Shown piece after piece: positions 43,483 through 54,119 of a DNA stretch of 64,000 nt. Position numbers and translations under genes: made by a program. Each line of letters starts with the position of its first letter. The stretch's first letter is position 1. The notes beneath the pieces were generated by a model that was given only the letters and a program-made list of their open reading frames with translations, was not told where the DNA came from and did no database searches. The stretch comes from Streptococcus pneumoniae (GTDB lineage: Bacteria; Bacillota; Bacilli; Lactobacillales; Streptococcaceae): contig NZ_CKYA01000010.1 of the NCBI RefSeq assembly GCF_001113365.1, forward strand, positions 1 through 64,000, given 5' to 3'.

Positions 43483-44513
43483 TTCACTCCTCCCTCTCTT
43501 AAATCAAAATTCGAAAGGGCTGTATAATAAGCATCAATTTCACTAGGAGCATTATAAGAGGCAGTTAGGATAAAAGCACGTATATTATGAATTCGATTCT
43601 TATTTTCTGATAAAAGTTGAGTTAAGTAATCCATGTGAGAGCAGTCCAGTTGTCTAAATCTTTCTTGCACAATTGATGCAGGTAATTTTACTTGGTTAAT
43701 TGAAACTAAACTAGATGGTTGTAAAATCATCACATCAGCAAGTATTCTGAGGATTTGATCATACAATTCTGCTATCTCATTATTACCAACACTTAAATGT
43801 TCATAATAGCCAGTCTGATTTCTTAGTTCTTCTAAACTATCTGAATATGATTTTTCTTTCTTTACACCCTCTATCCGTCCTTCTTCTGTAAGACTTTGTT
43901 TTGTTTGTGATGGATTGATGGAAGGATATGAGGAAATTATCTGACTAATCTCTGTTGTATTCTTTGTAGTAATCTCTGGTAATGGTTGGAGGATTCTGCC
44001 ATCATGCACTGGTGGAAAATCATCAAATGCATTAGAGCAATCTGCTATCATGCGTTGGGGCATTTTGCCATCATCCATTGGGGCATTTTGCCCTAATGCA
44101 TTTGGCATTGACTCCTCTAGCTTTTGTTCCCTGACTCTTCTTTCTTCATCCATCTTTCGTTGATTCATTTCAAAAAATAACTCTTCTAGTTTATCGTTAT
44201 TGATTGTATACCACTTAGTTTTATCCCTCGGATCTTTATTATAGTTTCCAACTAATAGATAACCTGCCTTTGCTAGCTTTGTAAATGTTCTTTTGACAGT
44301 ATCAACACTCATATAATCAAAGTCATTTTCTTGCCATGCTCGAATAGAATTATATGTCCAATACTTTCCATCATGATAATTCTTTCCTGAACGTTTATTA
44401 ATTTCAATCCAATAGTTAATTTGTTGCATAACAAGTGCTTCGTTCAATCCTAATTCTCTTGCTAGAGCCTTATTTGCTAGAATTGGCTGCTCATCAAACA
44501 GATACATACTCAT
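43479..44513 (-). CDS. Replication-initiator-like protein (RepA_N / DUF6017 type)
   Basis: 344 aa. The N-terminal winged-helix region (YLFDEQPILANKALARELG, NEALVMQQINYWIE, KYWTYNSIRAWQ, TVKRTFTKLAKAGYLL) is the start found in ICE replication initiators. The C-terminal part (ILRILADVMILQPSSL...) is the DUF6017-like end. It may support autonomous replication of the excised circle. It carries a T-tailed hairpin in its leader and is partly duplicated at 45847-46236. Confidence 0.82.
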   Translation of the reverse strand: MSMYLFDEQPILANKALARELGLNEALVMQQINYWIEINKRSGKNYHDGKYWTYNSIRAWQENDFDYMSVDTVKRTFTKLAKAGYLLVGNYNKDPRDKTKWYTINNDKLEELFFEMNQRKMDEERRVREQKLEESMPNALGQNAPMDDGKMPQRMIADCSNAFDDFPPVHDGRILQPLPEITTKNTTEISQIISSYPSINPSQTKQSLTEEGRIEGVKKEKSYSDSLEELRNQTGYYEHLSVGNNEIAELYDQILRILADVMILQPSSLVSINQVKLPASIVQERFRQLDCSHMDYLTQLLSENKNRIHNIRAFILTASYNAPSEIDAYYTALSNFDLREGGVK

Positions 44514-44544
44514 TTTATTCCTCCGTATTTAATTTTAGGTAAAC

Positions 44545-44575
44545 AAAAAGACGATAAAGAATTATCCATCGTCTT
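44545..44575 (-). promoter_or_regulatory. T-tailed hairpin before rep
   Basis: AAGACGAT / ATCGTCTT stem of 8 bp, loop GGATAATTCTTT, then TTTTTG on the minus strand. Same class as those at 28819, 29465, 32418 and 41092. Confidence 0.7.
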
Positions 44576-44583
44576 CGTTTCAT

Positions 44584-44865
44584 TTATAGATTTTTTAGTT
44601 TAAAGTTAAAGAACTCTAAAATGGCAAGTAACCATAAAACAATTCTTGGTAATCCAAAAGGACTAAAGATAAATGATAAAATCAGTGCTTCAATTCCAGT
44701 ATTGATTTCCTGTCTTATGAAACATGCAATTGCTGCAATCAAAGTAAAACTAGATAACAGTCCTAAAAACAGGATTCCAATGCTTGAAATGAATTCTAGA
44801 AATGCTATCAGTATTGATAAAATTATGGTAACTGGAAATAAAATAATACGTATTACCCATCTCAT
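44584..44865 (-). CDS. CD1845-like hydrophobic membrane protein
   Basis: 93 aa with two to three membrane helices (IILFPVTIILSILIAFLEFI, ILFLGLLSSFTLIAAIACFI, GIEALILSFIFSPFGLPRIV). This matches short hydrophobic proteins seen upstream of rep in Tn1549-like elements (CD1845-type). Role unknown. It lies between the KilA-N gene and the full rep gene. Confidence 0.75.
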   Translation of the reverse strand: MRWVIRIILFPVTIILSILIAFLEFISSIGILFLGLLSSFTLIAAIACFIRQEINTGIEALILSFIFSPFGLPRIVLWLLAILEFFNFKLKNL

Positions 44866-44875
44866 ACTCTAACCT

Positions 44876-45829
44876 TTACTTGTTTTCCTGATTATCTTCT
44901 AATCTGTCCAAAGCTGAAGTGTTTAATGACTCGAGGGATAGCAACTGAGTTCTTGCTAGTTGTCTTAACTCTATCATCCGTTCAGCTTGTTCCACACCTT
45001 TGCTGATTAAGATAGCATTGTAACTTTCCATATTCGCAAGTACCAACAGTTCATTCAAACTTGCGTAGTCTCTCATATTCCCCTTTAATTCAGGGTTTGC
45101 TTCACGCCATTGCTTCGCTCGCTTATTAAACAATGCGACATTGAGCATGTCCGCTTCACTTGCGTACTTATACGACAACTGTTCTTTCGTGAGATTTTTT
45201 AGAAGATGTTCCTTAATTGCATTTGTATGAATTTTGTAGTTTATCTTTGAAATCTCTCGATTCAAATTCCAACTTAATGATAACCTTGAATTCTCATCCT
45301 TTTTCAGTCTCTTATAATCTTGAATCAAATACAGTTTAAATTCTGCTGAAATCCAAGACGCGAATTCCATTGCTATATCAGGGTGAGCAAACGTACCGCC
45401 ACCTCTACCTGACTTTGAGACAATACCTATTGCATTCGTACTTGAAATCCAACGTTGCGGAGACAAAGTAAATGCATTAGTACCAGACTCTTTGCTAAAG
45501 GAGTCGAATTCGACCCCTTTAAAGTTTGGGTTATTGATTGTCTCCCATAATCCTAAAAATTCAAGGGTATCTCGAACTCTAAGCCAGTTCTTTACAACAT
45601 CTTTAGTCTCTAGAACATTCTTATATATTGCAATATCAGTAAGGCTTATATAATCATGTTCAAAGTCCTCAGTATAACTTTGGATTGATAGCCCCTTTAC
45701 TTCAATCTTTCCTTTATTTAATTTAACCACGACACAACTACTAGTCTCGTTAGTAACTCTATACAGTACATCAACCTTATTTTGATAAATTGGATACTCC
45801 TTAATTGAAAAACTATTTGCCCATAACAC
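44876..45829 (-). CDS. KilA-N domain DNA-binding protein
   Basis: 317 aa. The central part (ISLTDIAIYKN, NWLRVRDTLEFLGLWE, HPDIAMEFASWISAEFKLYLIQDY) is the KilA-N domain of phage and mobile-element proteins. A helical C-terminal half follows. It starts with GTG behind a weak GGGGAAG site, 17 nt after the stop of the truncated Rep gene, so it could be read through coupling. Such proteins may regulate the element or its host. Confidence 0.85.
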   Translation of the reverse strand: MLWANSFSIKEYPIYQNKVDVLYRVTNETSSCVVVKLNKGKIEVKGLSIQSYTEDFEHDYISLTDIAIYKNVLETKDVVKNWLRVRDTLEFLGLWETINNPNFKGVEFDSFSKESGTNAFTLSPQRWISSTNAIGIVSKSGRGGGTFAHPDIAMEFASWISAEFKLYLIQDYKRLKKDENSRLSLSWNLNREISKINYKIHTNAIKEHLLKNLTKEQLSYKYASEADMLNVALFNKRAKQWREANPELKGNMRDYASLNELLVLANMESYNAILISKGVEQAERMIELRQLARTQLLSLESLNTSALDRLEDNQENK

Positions 45830-45846
45830 AATTATGACATCTTCCC

Positions 45847-46236
45847 CTATCCTCGGATTTTACTTTTTCTTTGATTTTTCTCTTCAAATAGTTGCCAAAA
45901 TAATGCTTCTAATTGTTCATCGTTGGTAGCATACCATTTGGTCTTATCTCTAGTGTCTTCATTAAAATTTCCAGTTAGTAAGTAGCCTGCTTTTTCGAGC
46001 CGAGGAAATATACGTTTCACAGTATCCAAACTCATATAGTCAAAATTTTCCTCCTTCCAGCCTCTAATTGAGTTATATATCCAATACCTCCCTTCATGAT
46101 AATTTTTTCCAGTCTTACGATTAACCTCAGTCCAGTAATTTAACTGTTGTAAGACCAAAGCCTCATCCAAGCCAATATCTCTTGCCAAAATTGGATTCAC
46201 AAAAATTGGGGGTTCATCAAATAAAAACATTGACAT
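45847..46236 (-). CDS. Second, C-terminally truncated Rep paralogue
   Basis: 129 aa, closely similar to the N-terminal winged-helix part of the 344-aa Rep: FLFDEPPIFVNPILARDIG against YLFDEQPILANKALARELG, and NSIRGWKEENFDYMSLDTVKR against NSIRAWQENDFDYMSVDTVKR. The C-terminal half is missing. The start has AGGGGAG upstream inside a CCCCTATGGGG palindrome. It may be a degraded duplicate, or a short DNA-binding regulator that competes with full Rep. Confidence 0.75.
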   Translation of the reverse strand: MSMFLFDEPPIFVNPILARDIGLDEALVLQQLNYWTEVNRKTGKNYHEGRYWIYNSIRGWKEENFDYMSLDTVKRIFPRLEKAGYLLTGNFNEDTRDKTKWYATNDEQLEALFWQLFEEKNQRKSKIRG

Positions 46237-46253
46237 GTTCTCCCCTATGGGGT

Positions 46254-46281
46254 AAAAAAAGTAGCTAGATAAACTAACTAC
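46254..46281 (-). terminator. T-tailed hairpin at the ICE end
   Basis: GTAG-CTAG / CTAA-CTAC stem with one mismatch and seven T on the minus strand. In the integrated state it lies between rlmD and the truncated rep. In the excised circle it would follow the stop of the predicted integrase extension (46291), as a terminator should. Confidence 0.65.
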
Positions 46282-46290
46282 TTCTAAATA

Positions 46291-46473
46291 TTATATTTTT
46301 GTATCTCCACATACGACCGTAATTCCAACTGACACATTTATATCTGTTTTTTGCACTTTTTTGAGTTCTCCATTGCTATCTCGGTCAAAAGCAAAATGCT
46401 TAAAAAAGTGCTTGAAATAAAGGATTTCTACGTATTTTTCCGTTGTAGCGAAACTACGCACTCCGTCCGAGCG
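46291..46473 (-). other. Predicted C-terminal extension of the integrase in the excised circle
   Basis: Sixty open codons followed by TAA, in the exact frame of the integrase when the two att sites are aligned without gaps (CAC at 180-182 corresponds to CAC at 46474-46476). It begins [20 protein letters not shown] and ends VCGDTKI. In the integrated ICE it has no start and overlaps the rlmD end. In the circle it would continue the integrase gene across attP. The hypothesis rests on frame and on the terminator behind it; no homologue is known to me. Confidence 0.55.
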
Positions 46474-47786
46474 GTGTGTGGGAACATATCGACCGACTGA
46501 ATATAATGGATATCGTAGACTTCTACTAAGCGTACCAAATCACGAGCCAAGGTTGAAACATTACAAGAAATATAAACCATTTTTTCTGGTACATAAGTAA
46601 GAATAGTATCTAATAACTTATCATTCAGACCTGTACGTGGTGGGTCCACAATCAGAGCATCTGCTCGGTAGCCTTCCTTGTACCAACGAGGAATAATCTC
46701 TTCTGCCGTTCCAGCTTCATAATGAGTATTGTCAAATCCCATTCTTTTAGCATTTCTCTTGGCATCTTCAATGGCTTCTGGAATAATATCCATACCTCTG
46801 AGTGTTTTAACTTTCTTTGCGAAGGCAAATCCAATCGTTCCAACTCCACAATAAGCGTCAATCAAATGGTCTTCTTTATCAACATCCAGCGCTTTTACCG
46901 CCTCACTATAGAGGACTTCTGTTTGTTCAGGATTTAGTTGATAGAATGCTCGAGGGGATAGTGAAAATTCATAATCGAGTACACCTTCTTGAATACTCTC
47001 TTGTCCCCAGATAATCTCTGTCTTTTCACCATAAATCTCACTGGTTTTAGCTGTATTTGTATTCACAGCTACTGTCACAATTTCTGGGAAATCTTTAACT
47101 AAGTCTTTTACTAGTTGTGTTAAATTAAGCTGACGATTTGTAACAATAATAATCTGAACCTGTCCAGTCTTTCTTGCTCGTCGGACCATTATAGTTCTAA
47201 CACCTAGAACTTTTCTCTCATCCGTTATCGGAATTTGGTGAAAAGTAAGTAATTCCGCTAGGCGATTAGCAATCACTTGGGTTTCCTTGTCTTGTACCAG
47301 GCAGTCTTTCAACTCTACTAAATAGTGAGAGTTTTGTGCATATAAGCCCGCCTTGACCTGATTCTTAAATTTTCGAGTCTGAAATTGTAACTTAGCACGG
47401 TAGTACTTTGGTTCCTGCATTCCAATAGTTGGACGGATTTCATAATTTTCATATCCTGCAGGGGCAAATTTTTTCAGTGCTTGGTGAAGTAAGTCCGTCT
47501 TGAACTCCAGCTGCTTATCATAATGCAGGTGCATGATTTGGCAGCCTCCGCACTCATTGTAAATAGTACATGCTGGCACAACACGGAATTTAGACTTCTT
47601 GTTGACCTTCAGTAATTTTGCCTCTACAAAGTTACGTTTAATAGAAGTAATCTGACAATAGATATCTTCACCTTTGAGAGCACCCGGCACAAAGACTAAT
47701 GTTTTTTGATAAAAGCCGATTCCCTCACCATTAATTCCCATGCGCTTGATTTTTAATGGTATTTTTTGTTTCACTTTCAGATTCAT
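46428..47786 (-). CDS. rlmD: 23S rRNA (uracil-5-)-methyltransferase RlmD (RumA), ICE-modified C-terminus
   Basis: 452 aa. A TRAM-like N-terminus and Fe-S cysteines ([15 protein letters not shown]) are followed by the methyltransferase domain with [22 protein letters not shown] and the catalytic Cys in [14 protein letters not shown]. It methylates a uridine in 23S rRNA using S-adenosylmethionine. The last codons after TARTE ([10 protein letters not shown]) differ from the displaced host end (AVVKLIKKF) at 137-181, so this end comes from the ICE. The catalytic core is intact, so activity is probably kept. Start ATG on the minus strand faces away from recX. Confidence 0.94.
   Translation of the reverse strand: MNLKVKQKIPLKIKRMGINGEGIGFYQKTLVFVPGALKGEDIYCQITSIKRNFVEAKLLKVNKKSKFRVVPACTIYNECGGCQIMHLHYDKQLEFKTDLLHQALKKFAPAGYENYEIRPTIGMQEPKYYRAKLQFQTRKFKNQVKAGLYAQNSHYLVELKDCLVQDKETQVIANRLAELLTFHQIPITDERKVLGVRTIMVRRARKTGQVQIIIVTNRQLNLTQLVKDLVKDFPEIVTVAVNTNTAKTSEIYGEKTEIIWGQESIQEGVLDYEFSLSPRAFYQLNPEQTEVLYSEAVKALDVDKEDHLIDAYCGVGTIGFAFAKKVKTLRGMDIIPEAIEDAKRNAKRMGFDNTHYEAGTAEEIIPRWYKEGYRADALIVDPPRTGLNDKLLDTILTYVPEKMVYISCNVSTLARDLVRLVEVYDIHYIQSVDMFPHTARTECVVSLQRKNT
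46452..46479 (-). other. ICE attachment site, rlmD end
   Basis: Counterpart of 158-185: CACACACCGCTCGG then ACGGAG..., sharing ACAC-N-GC-N-CG-N-AC-N-GA with the other end. It lies inside the last codons of rlmD. Confidence 0.75.
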
Positions 47787-47823
47787 ACCCCTATCTTATC
47801 ACATTTTGAGTTATAATAGAACT

Positions 47824-48600
47824 ATGAAAATCACAAAACTTGAAAAGAAAAAAAGACTCTATCTGATGGAGCTTGATAATGGTGACAAATGCTATATCGC
47901 TGAAGACACAATTGTTCGTTTTATGTTATCGAGAGATAAGGTGATAAACGAAGAGGAATTGAAGGAGATTCAGGACTTTGCTCAATTTTCTTATGGTAAG
48001 AATCTGGCCCTCTACCATTTATCCTTTAAAGCACGCACTGAAAAAGAGGTCAGAGAATATCTAAAAAAATACGATATTGATGAAAACATAGTTTCTCAAG
48101 TCATTGCTAATCTTAAAGAAGATAAGTGGATCAATGATAGCCAATACGCTTATGCTAGCATCAATGCTAATCAACTTTCAGGAGACAAGGGGCCTTATGT
48201 ACTGACTCAGAAACTAACACAAAAAGGGATTTCAAAATCCACTATAGAAGAGATACTGAAAGAATTTGATTTTTCGGAAGTTGCTCAACGTGTAGCCAAT
48301 AAACTGTTGAAAAAATATGAGGGAAAGCTTCCAGCTCGTGCCTTACAAGATAAAATTATCCAGAATATGACCAATAAGGGTTTTTCCTATTCTGATGCTA
48401 AAATTGCCTTTGACTACTTAGATAGCCAAGTCGACGAAGAAACAACTCAAGAACTCATCTTCAAGGAACTTGATAAGCAATATGCTAAGTATGCTCGAAA
48501 GTATGAAGGATACGAACTGAAGCAGCGTTTAACTCAAGTTTTAGCACGAAAGGGCTACGATTTTTCGGATATAGCAAGCGCTCTTAGAGAATATCTTTAA
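47824..48600 (+). CDS. recX: Regulatory protein RecX
   Basis: 258 aa, made of helical three-helix repeats ([69 protein letters not shown]), the RecX hallmark. RecX restrains RecA filaments. The ATG at 47824 follows the -10-like TTATAAT; the frame extends upstream into rlmD but that part lacks a start site. Divergent from rlmD. Confidence 0.93.
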   Translation: MKITKLEKKKRLYLMELDNGDKCYIAEDTIVRFMLSRDKVINEEELKEIQDFAQFSYGKNLALYHLSFKARTEKEVREYLKKYDIDENIVSQVIANLKEDKWINDSQYAYASINANQLSGDKGPYVLTQKLTQKGISKSTIEEILKEFDFSEVAQRVANKLLKKYEGKLPARALQDKIIQNMTNKGFSYSDAKIAFDYLDSQVDEETTQELIFKELDKQYAKYARKYEGYELKQRLTQVLARKGYDFSDIASALREYL

Positions 48601-48688
48601 TATTTCCAAGTGAAATTCACAGATTTTAGATAATTTTATGATACAATAGTAAATGATAAACTTATAAATTGTAGAAAGTTGGTTAGTT

Positions 48689-49222
48689 ATGAAGCTTCCA
48701 AAAGAAGGCGACTTTATTACAATTCAAAGTTATAAGCATGATGGGAGTCTCCACCGAACTTGGCGGGACACCATGGTACTAAAAACAACAGAAAACGCCA
48801 TTATTGGTGTCAACGATCACACACTTGTTACCGAAAGTGATGGTCGTCGTTGGGTCACTCGAGAACCGGCTATTGTTTACTTTCACAAGAAATATTGGTT
48901 TAATATCATTGCCATGATTCGTGATAATGGAACTTCTTACTATTGCAATATGGCTAGCCCCTACTATCTGGATGAAGAAGCACTGAAGTATATTGATTAC
49001 GATTTGGATGTTAAAATTTTTACAGATGGGGAAAAACGTCTCTTGGACGTTGAAGAGTACGAACGTCACAAACGCAAAATGAATTATTCTGATGACTTGG
49101 ACTATATTTTAAAAGAACATGTCAAAATTCTTGTTGATTGGATTAACAATGGACGTGGTCCTTTCTCAGAAGCCTATGTAAACATTTGGTACAAGCGCTA
49201 TGTAGAACTAAAGAATCGGTAA
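48689..49222 (+). CDS. DUF402 nucleoside tri-/diphosphatase (Ntdp-type)
   Basis: 177 aa. The DUF402 fold is shown by [29 protein letters not shown] [14 protein letters not shown], then [28 protein letters not shown] and [10 protein letters not shown]. aureus and B. subtilis members hydrolyse nucleoside tri- and diphosphates. A strong terminator follows directly. Confidence 0.88.
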   Translation: MKLPKEGDFITIQSYKHDGSLHRTWRDTMVLKTTENAIIGVNDHTLVTESDGRRWVTREPAIVYFHKKYWFNIIAMIRDNGTSYYCNMASPYYLDEEALKYIDYDLDVKIFTDGEKRLLDVEEYERHKRKMNYSDDLDYILKEHVKILVDWINNGRGPFSEAYVNIWYKRYVELKNR

Positions 49223-49231
49223 AGTTGTCAA

Positions 49232-49258
49232 ACTAGGGTGAAAGCCCTGGTTTTTTTT
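49232..49258 (+). terminator. Terminator after the DUF402 gene
   Basis: ACTAGGG / CCCTGGT stem with a short loop and eight T on the plus strand, 10 bp after the stop. Confidence 0.88.
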
Positions 49259-49263
49259 ATTTG

Positions 49264-49285
49264 AAAAACCCAGCTTTACAGCTGG
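49264..49285 (-). terminator. Terminator after queH
   Basis: CCAGCT-GTAA-AGCTGG stem followed by GTTTTTC on the minus strand, 8 bp after the queH stop. Convergent with the preceding terminator. Confidence 0.8.
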
Positions 49286-49293
49286 CCTTATCC

Positions 49294-50061
49294 TTATATA
49301 TCTAATTTCGTAACAGTAAATTTGATATGGGAATAGTCTTTTTCAACATCCTTATCAAGCATGAATGCTGTGGCATCTTTCTTAACCTGAACCAGATCAA
49401 TATTCTGAGCTTGGGCTGCATAGACGCATCCACAATAACATTGACGATAGATATCATACTCTTCACACATCTCTACCGAACGTTTGTAGCCTTGATTTTT
49501 CTTGAAATCGCTGGGAAGATAGTGGGTTGTATAAATTTTTTGCACATCGATTCCAATGCTGTTGATGGTTTGAGAATTCTTATGAGGACTGATGGTCAAA
49601 GCTGAGCCAAAGTAGTCAAAACCCAAGTCCATAGCCACTTGCGCTGTCTTATCCAGTCGGTAGTCAAAGCAAACCTTGCAACGATCGCCTCCTTCAGGCT
49701 CTTCCTCCAATCCTCGAACCAGTTTACGATATTCGTTAGGTTCATAAGGAGCTTCTAGGTATTGAACGTTATTGCCAGTTCGCTCATTGAAATCACTGAC
49801 AAATTTTTGGGTGACGTAAGCCCGCTTATGGTATTCTGCCTTGGGATGGATATTAGAATTGGCAAAATAGATAGTCACATCTGCATACTTGGTCAAATAT
49901 TCTAGTGTATAAGTACTGCAAGGGGCGCAGCAAACATGCATGAGAATGGTTGGACGTTGCTCATTTTTCTCCCATACTTGTACCATCTTCTGCATGACAC
50001 GGTCATAATTAATCTTCTGATTGGGGTTCATCTTGCTCAGAATTTCTTCTACATCGATCAT
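49294..50061 (-). CDS. queH: Epoxyqueuosine reductase QueH
   Basis: 255 aa with the QueH/DUF208 cysteines: MHVCCAPCSTY near the N-terminus, RCKVCFDYRLDKTA, and a distal RQCYCGCVYA. These bind the iron-sulfur cluster and metal used to reduce epoxyqueuosine in tRNA to queuosine. Start ATG has AAGGAG upstream. It is a single-gene transcript on the minus strand. Confidence 0.93.
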   Translation of the reverse strand: MIDVEEILSKMNPNQKINYDRVMQKMVQVWEKNEQRPTILMHVCCAPCSTYTLEYLTKYADVTIYFANSNIHPKAEYHKRAYVTQKFVSDFNERTGNNVQYLEAPYEPNEYRKLVRGLEEEPEGGDRCKVCFDYRLDKTAQVAMDLGFDYFGSALTISPHKNSQTINSIGIDVQKIYTTHYLPSDFKKNQGYKRSVEMCEEYDIYRQCYCGCVYAAQAQNIDLVQVKKDATAFMLDKDVEKDYSHIKFTVTKLDI

Positions 50062-50136
50062 GTTCTTCTCCTTTTTCTAGTCTTATTTTATCATATAAGT
50101 TAGGAGAGCTCAAATCAATTTAGAAGTGAATATCAT

Positions 50137-50165
50137 AAAAAGAGGGGTAGTCATTCCCTCCTTTT
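50137..50165 (-). terminator. Terminator after groEL
   Basis: On the minus strand GGAGGG / CCCCTC form a stem with an 8-nt loop, followed by TTTTTATG. It ends the groES-groEL transcript. Confidence 0.75.
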
Positions 50166-50197
50166 GTGTTTTTTATAAGTTGTTTTCTATAGAAATC

Positions 50198-51835
<1,638 letters not shown>

Positions 51836-52120
51836 CTATTCTTCAATGATAGCCAAGACGTTAGCTTCACCAACGATGATGTACTTCTCATCGCCATCTT
51901 TGACATCAAGACCGGCGTGGGCTTCAACTAAGACACGGTCTCCAGGCTTAACGCTTGGAGCTACCAAGTCACCGTTCAAGGTACGAACACCTTGTCCTGT
52001 AGCTACAACTTGGGCTGTTTTTGTTTTTTCTTGGGCTGAGCCTGCAAGGACAAAGCCTCCAACAGTTTGTTCTTTTTCTTCGATTTTCAAGACCACACGG
52101 TCTCCTAATGGTTTCAACAT
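51836..52120 (-). CDS. groES: Co-chaperonin GroES
   Basis: 94 aa, [25 protein letters not shown] with the mobile loop, and the typical [23 protein letters not shown] end. It is the lid of the GroEL chamber. GGAGG precedes the ATG. First gene of the operon. Confidence 0.97.
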   Translation of the reverse strand: MLKPLGDRVVLKIEEKEQTVGGFVLAGSAQEKTKTAQVVATGQGVRTLNGDLVAPSVKPGDRVLVEAHAGLDVKDGDEKYIIVGEANVLAIIEE

Positions 52121-52150
52121 CTGTTTTCCTCCATAATAAACTACATATTA

Positions 52151-52177
52151 TTAGCACTCTTTGTACCCGAGTGCTAA
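52151..52177 (-). promoter_or_regulatory. CIRCE operator of groES-groEL
   Basis: TTAGCACTC-N9-GAGTGCTAA, a perfect CIRCE inverted repeat between the promoter and groES. It is bound by the HrcA repressor, so the operon is heat-inducible. Confidence 0.97.
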
Positions 52178-52188
52178 TTCATAGTTCT

Positions 52189-52216
52189 ATTGTATCACTT
52201 GGTCAGAAATAGTCAA
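52189..52216 (-). promoter_or_regulatory. groES-groEL promoter
   Basis: TTGACT (52211-52216), 16-bp spacer, TACAAT (52189-52194) preceded by TGA as an extended -10. It directly abuts the CIRCE element. Confidence 0.88.
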
Positions 52217-52380
52217 GAAAAAAGTCTGACTTTCTTAGGATGAATGGATAAATTTCTATATCCTAATTTTACACTTTAATAACATAGAATTTGAACGAAC
52301 AGGATTTATGGAATTAGTATTTTCGTTAATTATTTTACAAAAAACACCGATATTCTAAATCCTTATATTACGCATATATA

Positions 52381-52410
52381 AAAAACAACGATTACAAACC
52401 GTTGCTTTTT
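52381..52410 (-). terminator. Terminator after the PTS operon
   Basis: AGCAACG / CGTTGT stem then TTTTTTA on the minus strand, just after the IID stop. The rest of the interval up to CIRCE (52217-52380) holds no further feature I can name. Confidence 0.8.
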
Positions 52411-52418
52411 ACATGTTA

Positions 52419-53252
52419 TTAATATTTCAATCCTGGATTGAAAAATCCTAAAGCGACTCCTACAAGTGCAATAACTACCAATAGTAGCATTACCCAATTT
52501 GGAGAAACTTTCTTTTTAGCCATTAGCCACCAACATAGAACAATAAAACCTGCTGTTAAAAGACCTGGATAAACACCATCAATCTTTTCTTGTAAGTTTA
52601 AAAATGTTTCTCCATCTCCATTTTTCAGCTCTAGCGCCGTAGTGACAGATACCCAAGTTGCTGCAACAGCTCCTATGACCATACCACCAACAACACTAAT
52701 TGATTTTCTTAGCGCCTGACCTTTAGGACCTACTAAAAATTCTACCGCCTTATCTCCAAGTTCATAACCTTTAAAATAGGCAAAACGCATTCCAAGATAG
52801 ACTAATAGATTCCATGCAATAATATAGAATATTGCACCAGAAATATTTCCTCCTTTAGAAAGACCTAGAGCTATCCCCAAAAGAACAGGAATTAATGTTC
52901 CTACAATAAGTGAATCTCCAATACCTGCAATAGGCCCCATTAGACCGGCTCGCATTCCATTGATGGTCTCACTATCTACGGCATCTCCATTTGCACGCGC
53001 TTCTTCCAAACCAGCTGTTATCCCAACTACTAGAGAACCCAGCTGCGGCTCAGTATTAAAGAATGCTGTGTATGTTTGCATAGCTTCTTTTTGTTCTTCC
53101 TTAGTATCATACATTTCTTCCACTATTGGAAGCATAGAAGTTAAATATCCAAAAGTTTGCATATGTTCTTGAGAAAAACATGTCAGATGTCCATAGAACC
53201 AGTGGTGAAATGATTTTGTCAATGTTTTTCTTGATATTTTTTTTCGACTCAT
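52419..53252 (-). CDS. PTS mannose-family component IID
   Basis: 277 aa with the IID pattern: FNTEPQLGSLVVGITAGLEEARANG, MRAGLMGPIAGIGDSLI and a hydrophobic C-terminal part. With IIC it forms the sugar channel. I start at the ATG (53252) preceded by GAGGAGG and directly following the IIC stop; a longer frame to 53294 overlaps IIC. The sugar is not identifiable. Confidence 0.9.
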   Translation of the reverse strand: MSRKKISRKTLTKSFHHWFYGHLTCFSQEHMQTFGYLTSMLPIVEEMYDTKEEQKEAMQTYTAFFNTEPQLGSLVVGITAGLEEARANGDAVDSETINGMRAGLMGPIAGIGDSLIVGTLIPVLLGIALGLSKGGNISGAIFYIIAWNLLVYLGMRFAYFKGYELGDKAVEFLVGPKGQALRKSISVVGGMVIGAVAATWVSVTTALELKNGDGETFLNLQEKIDGVYPGLLTAGFIVLCWWLMAKKKVSPNWVMLLLVVIALVGVALGFFNPGLKY

Positions 53253-53253
53253 T

Positions 53254-54099
53254 CTAAATATCCTCCTCTTCATCAAATCCCATATCACTGACAACTGCTG
53301 TCGTACGGGCAGATTTAATAACTTCTAATTCATAATAAATTACTGCAAAAATTAATGACACAACACCACTTGCTACTAAGTTCAAGCCTAAAGATTTTGC
53401 TAACGTGAACCCGACAAAGAAAGGAATAAAGTCTGTTGTTTTTGTAACAATTTGTTTCAAAAGTATTGCAATACCCACACATGGAAGGAGTGCTCCTACA
53501 GTAAATAGAGACTTCATTACAAAACCATCCATCGGAAGATATACTTTCATAAGATCAACCATATCTGGTCCAAATTTTGTAATAATCATTGTTGGTAAGA
53601 AAGAAAAGATAAAATGTGAAATCCAAGGATATACCCAATCAACAGCATATAACTTCTTAAAATCACCTTTCTCTACAGCTTTCCATCCAATGTGTTGCCA
53701 AAGCAAGTTCATAGTAGCTGTACCATAGAATAAAACAGTTCCAATTGTTCCAACCGCGGCTCCAATTGGCGCTGCTGCTGCTGCAATCGCTACTTCACCT
53801 GAAATATTATTTGCATGAACAAATAGGACAGATAACGGAATTCCGATATAAGAAATTGCCCGTACATCGGCAGATACAGTTCCACCAGGTGTCACTAAGG
53901 CAATATATAATACCTGTAAAGCCACACCAACGATTACCCCTGTTGTTATATCTCCTAATATTAAACCTACAATTAAACCACCAACTAATGGACGCCCCAA
54001 AGTATAGTTACCAATACTGGATCCCCCCATACCTGGCATCGATGCTAAACTTGCAAACAATCCTAAAAGAGCTGCTTGAATCCAAGAAATTTCCATCAT
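53254..54099 (-). CDS. PTS mannose-family component IIC
   Basis: 281 aa polytopic membrane protein: GLFASLASMPGMGG, TLGRPLVGGLIVGLILGD, ALQVLYIALVTPGGTVSADV and several later helices. It is the transmembrane sugar-translocating subunit. The acidic tail GFDEEEDI ends right at the IID ribosome site. Confidence 0.92.
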   Translation of the reverse strand: MMEISWIQAALLGLFASLASMPGMGGSSIGNYTLGRPLVGGLIVGLILGDITTGVIVGVALQVLYIALVTPGGTVSADVRAISYIGIPLSVLFVHANNISGEVAIAAAAAPIGAAVGTIGTVLFYGTATMNLLWQHIGWKAVEKGDFKKLYAVDWVYPWISHFIFSFLPTMIITKFGPDMVDLMKVYLPMDGFVMKSLFTVGALLPCVGIAILLKQIVTKTTDFIPFFVGFTLAKSLGLNLVASGVVSLIFAVIYYELEVIKSARTTAVVSDMGFDEEEDI

Positions 54100-54119
54100 T
54101 TTGTCTCCTTATTTCATTA

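Noticed and set aside
168..46473. Antibiotic-resistance cargo (tet, erm, mef, cat)
   Set aside because: No such genes are seen; the ABC pair is of the exporter TMD-NBD type inside the biosynthetic operon.
47740..47823. N-terminal extension of RecX
   Set aside because: It overlaps the rlmD start and the promoter region; the ATG at 47824 matches the usual RecX start.
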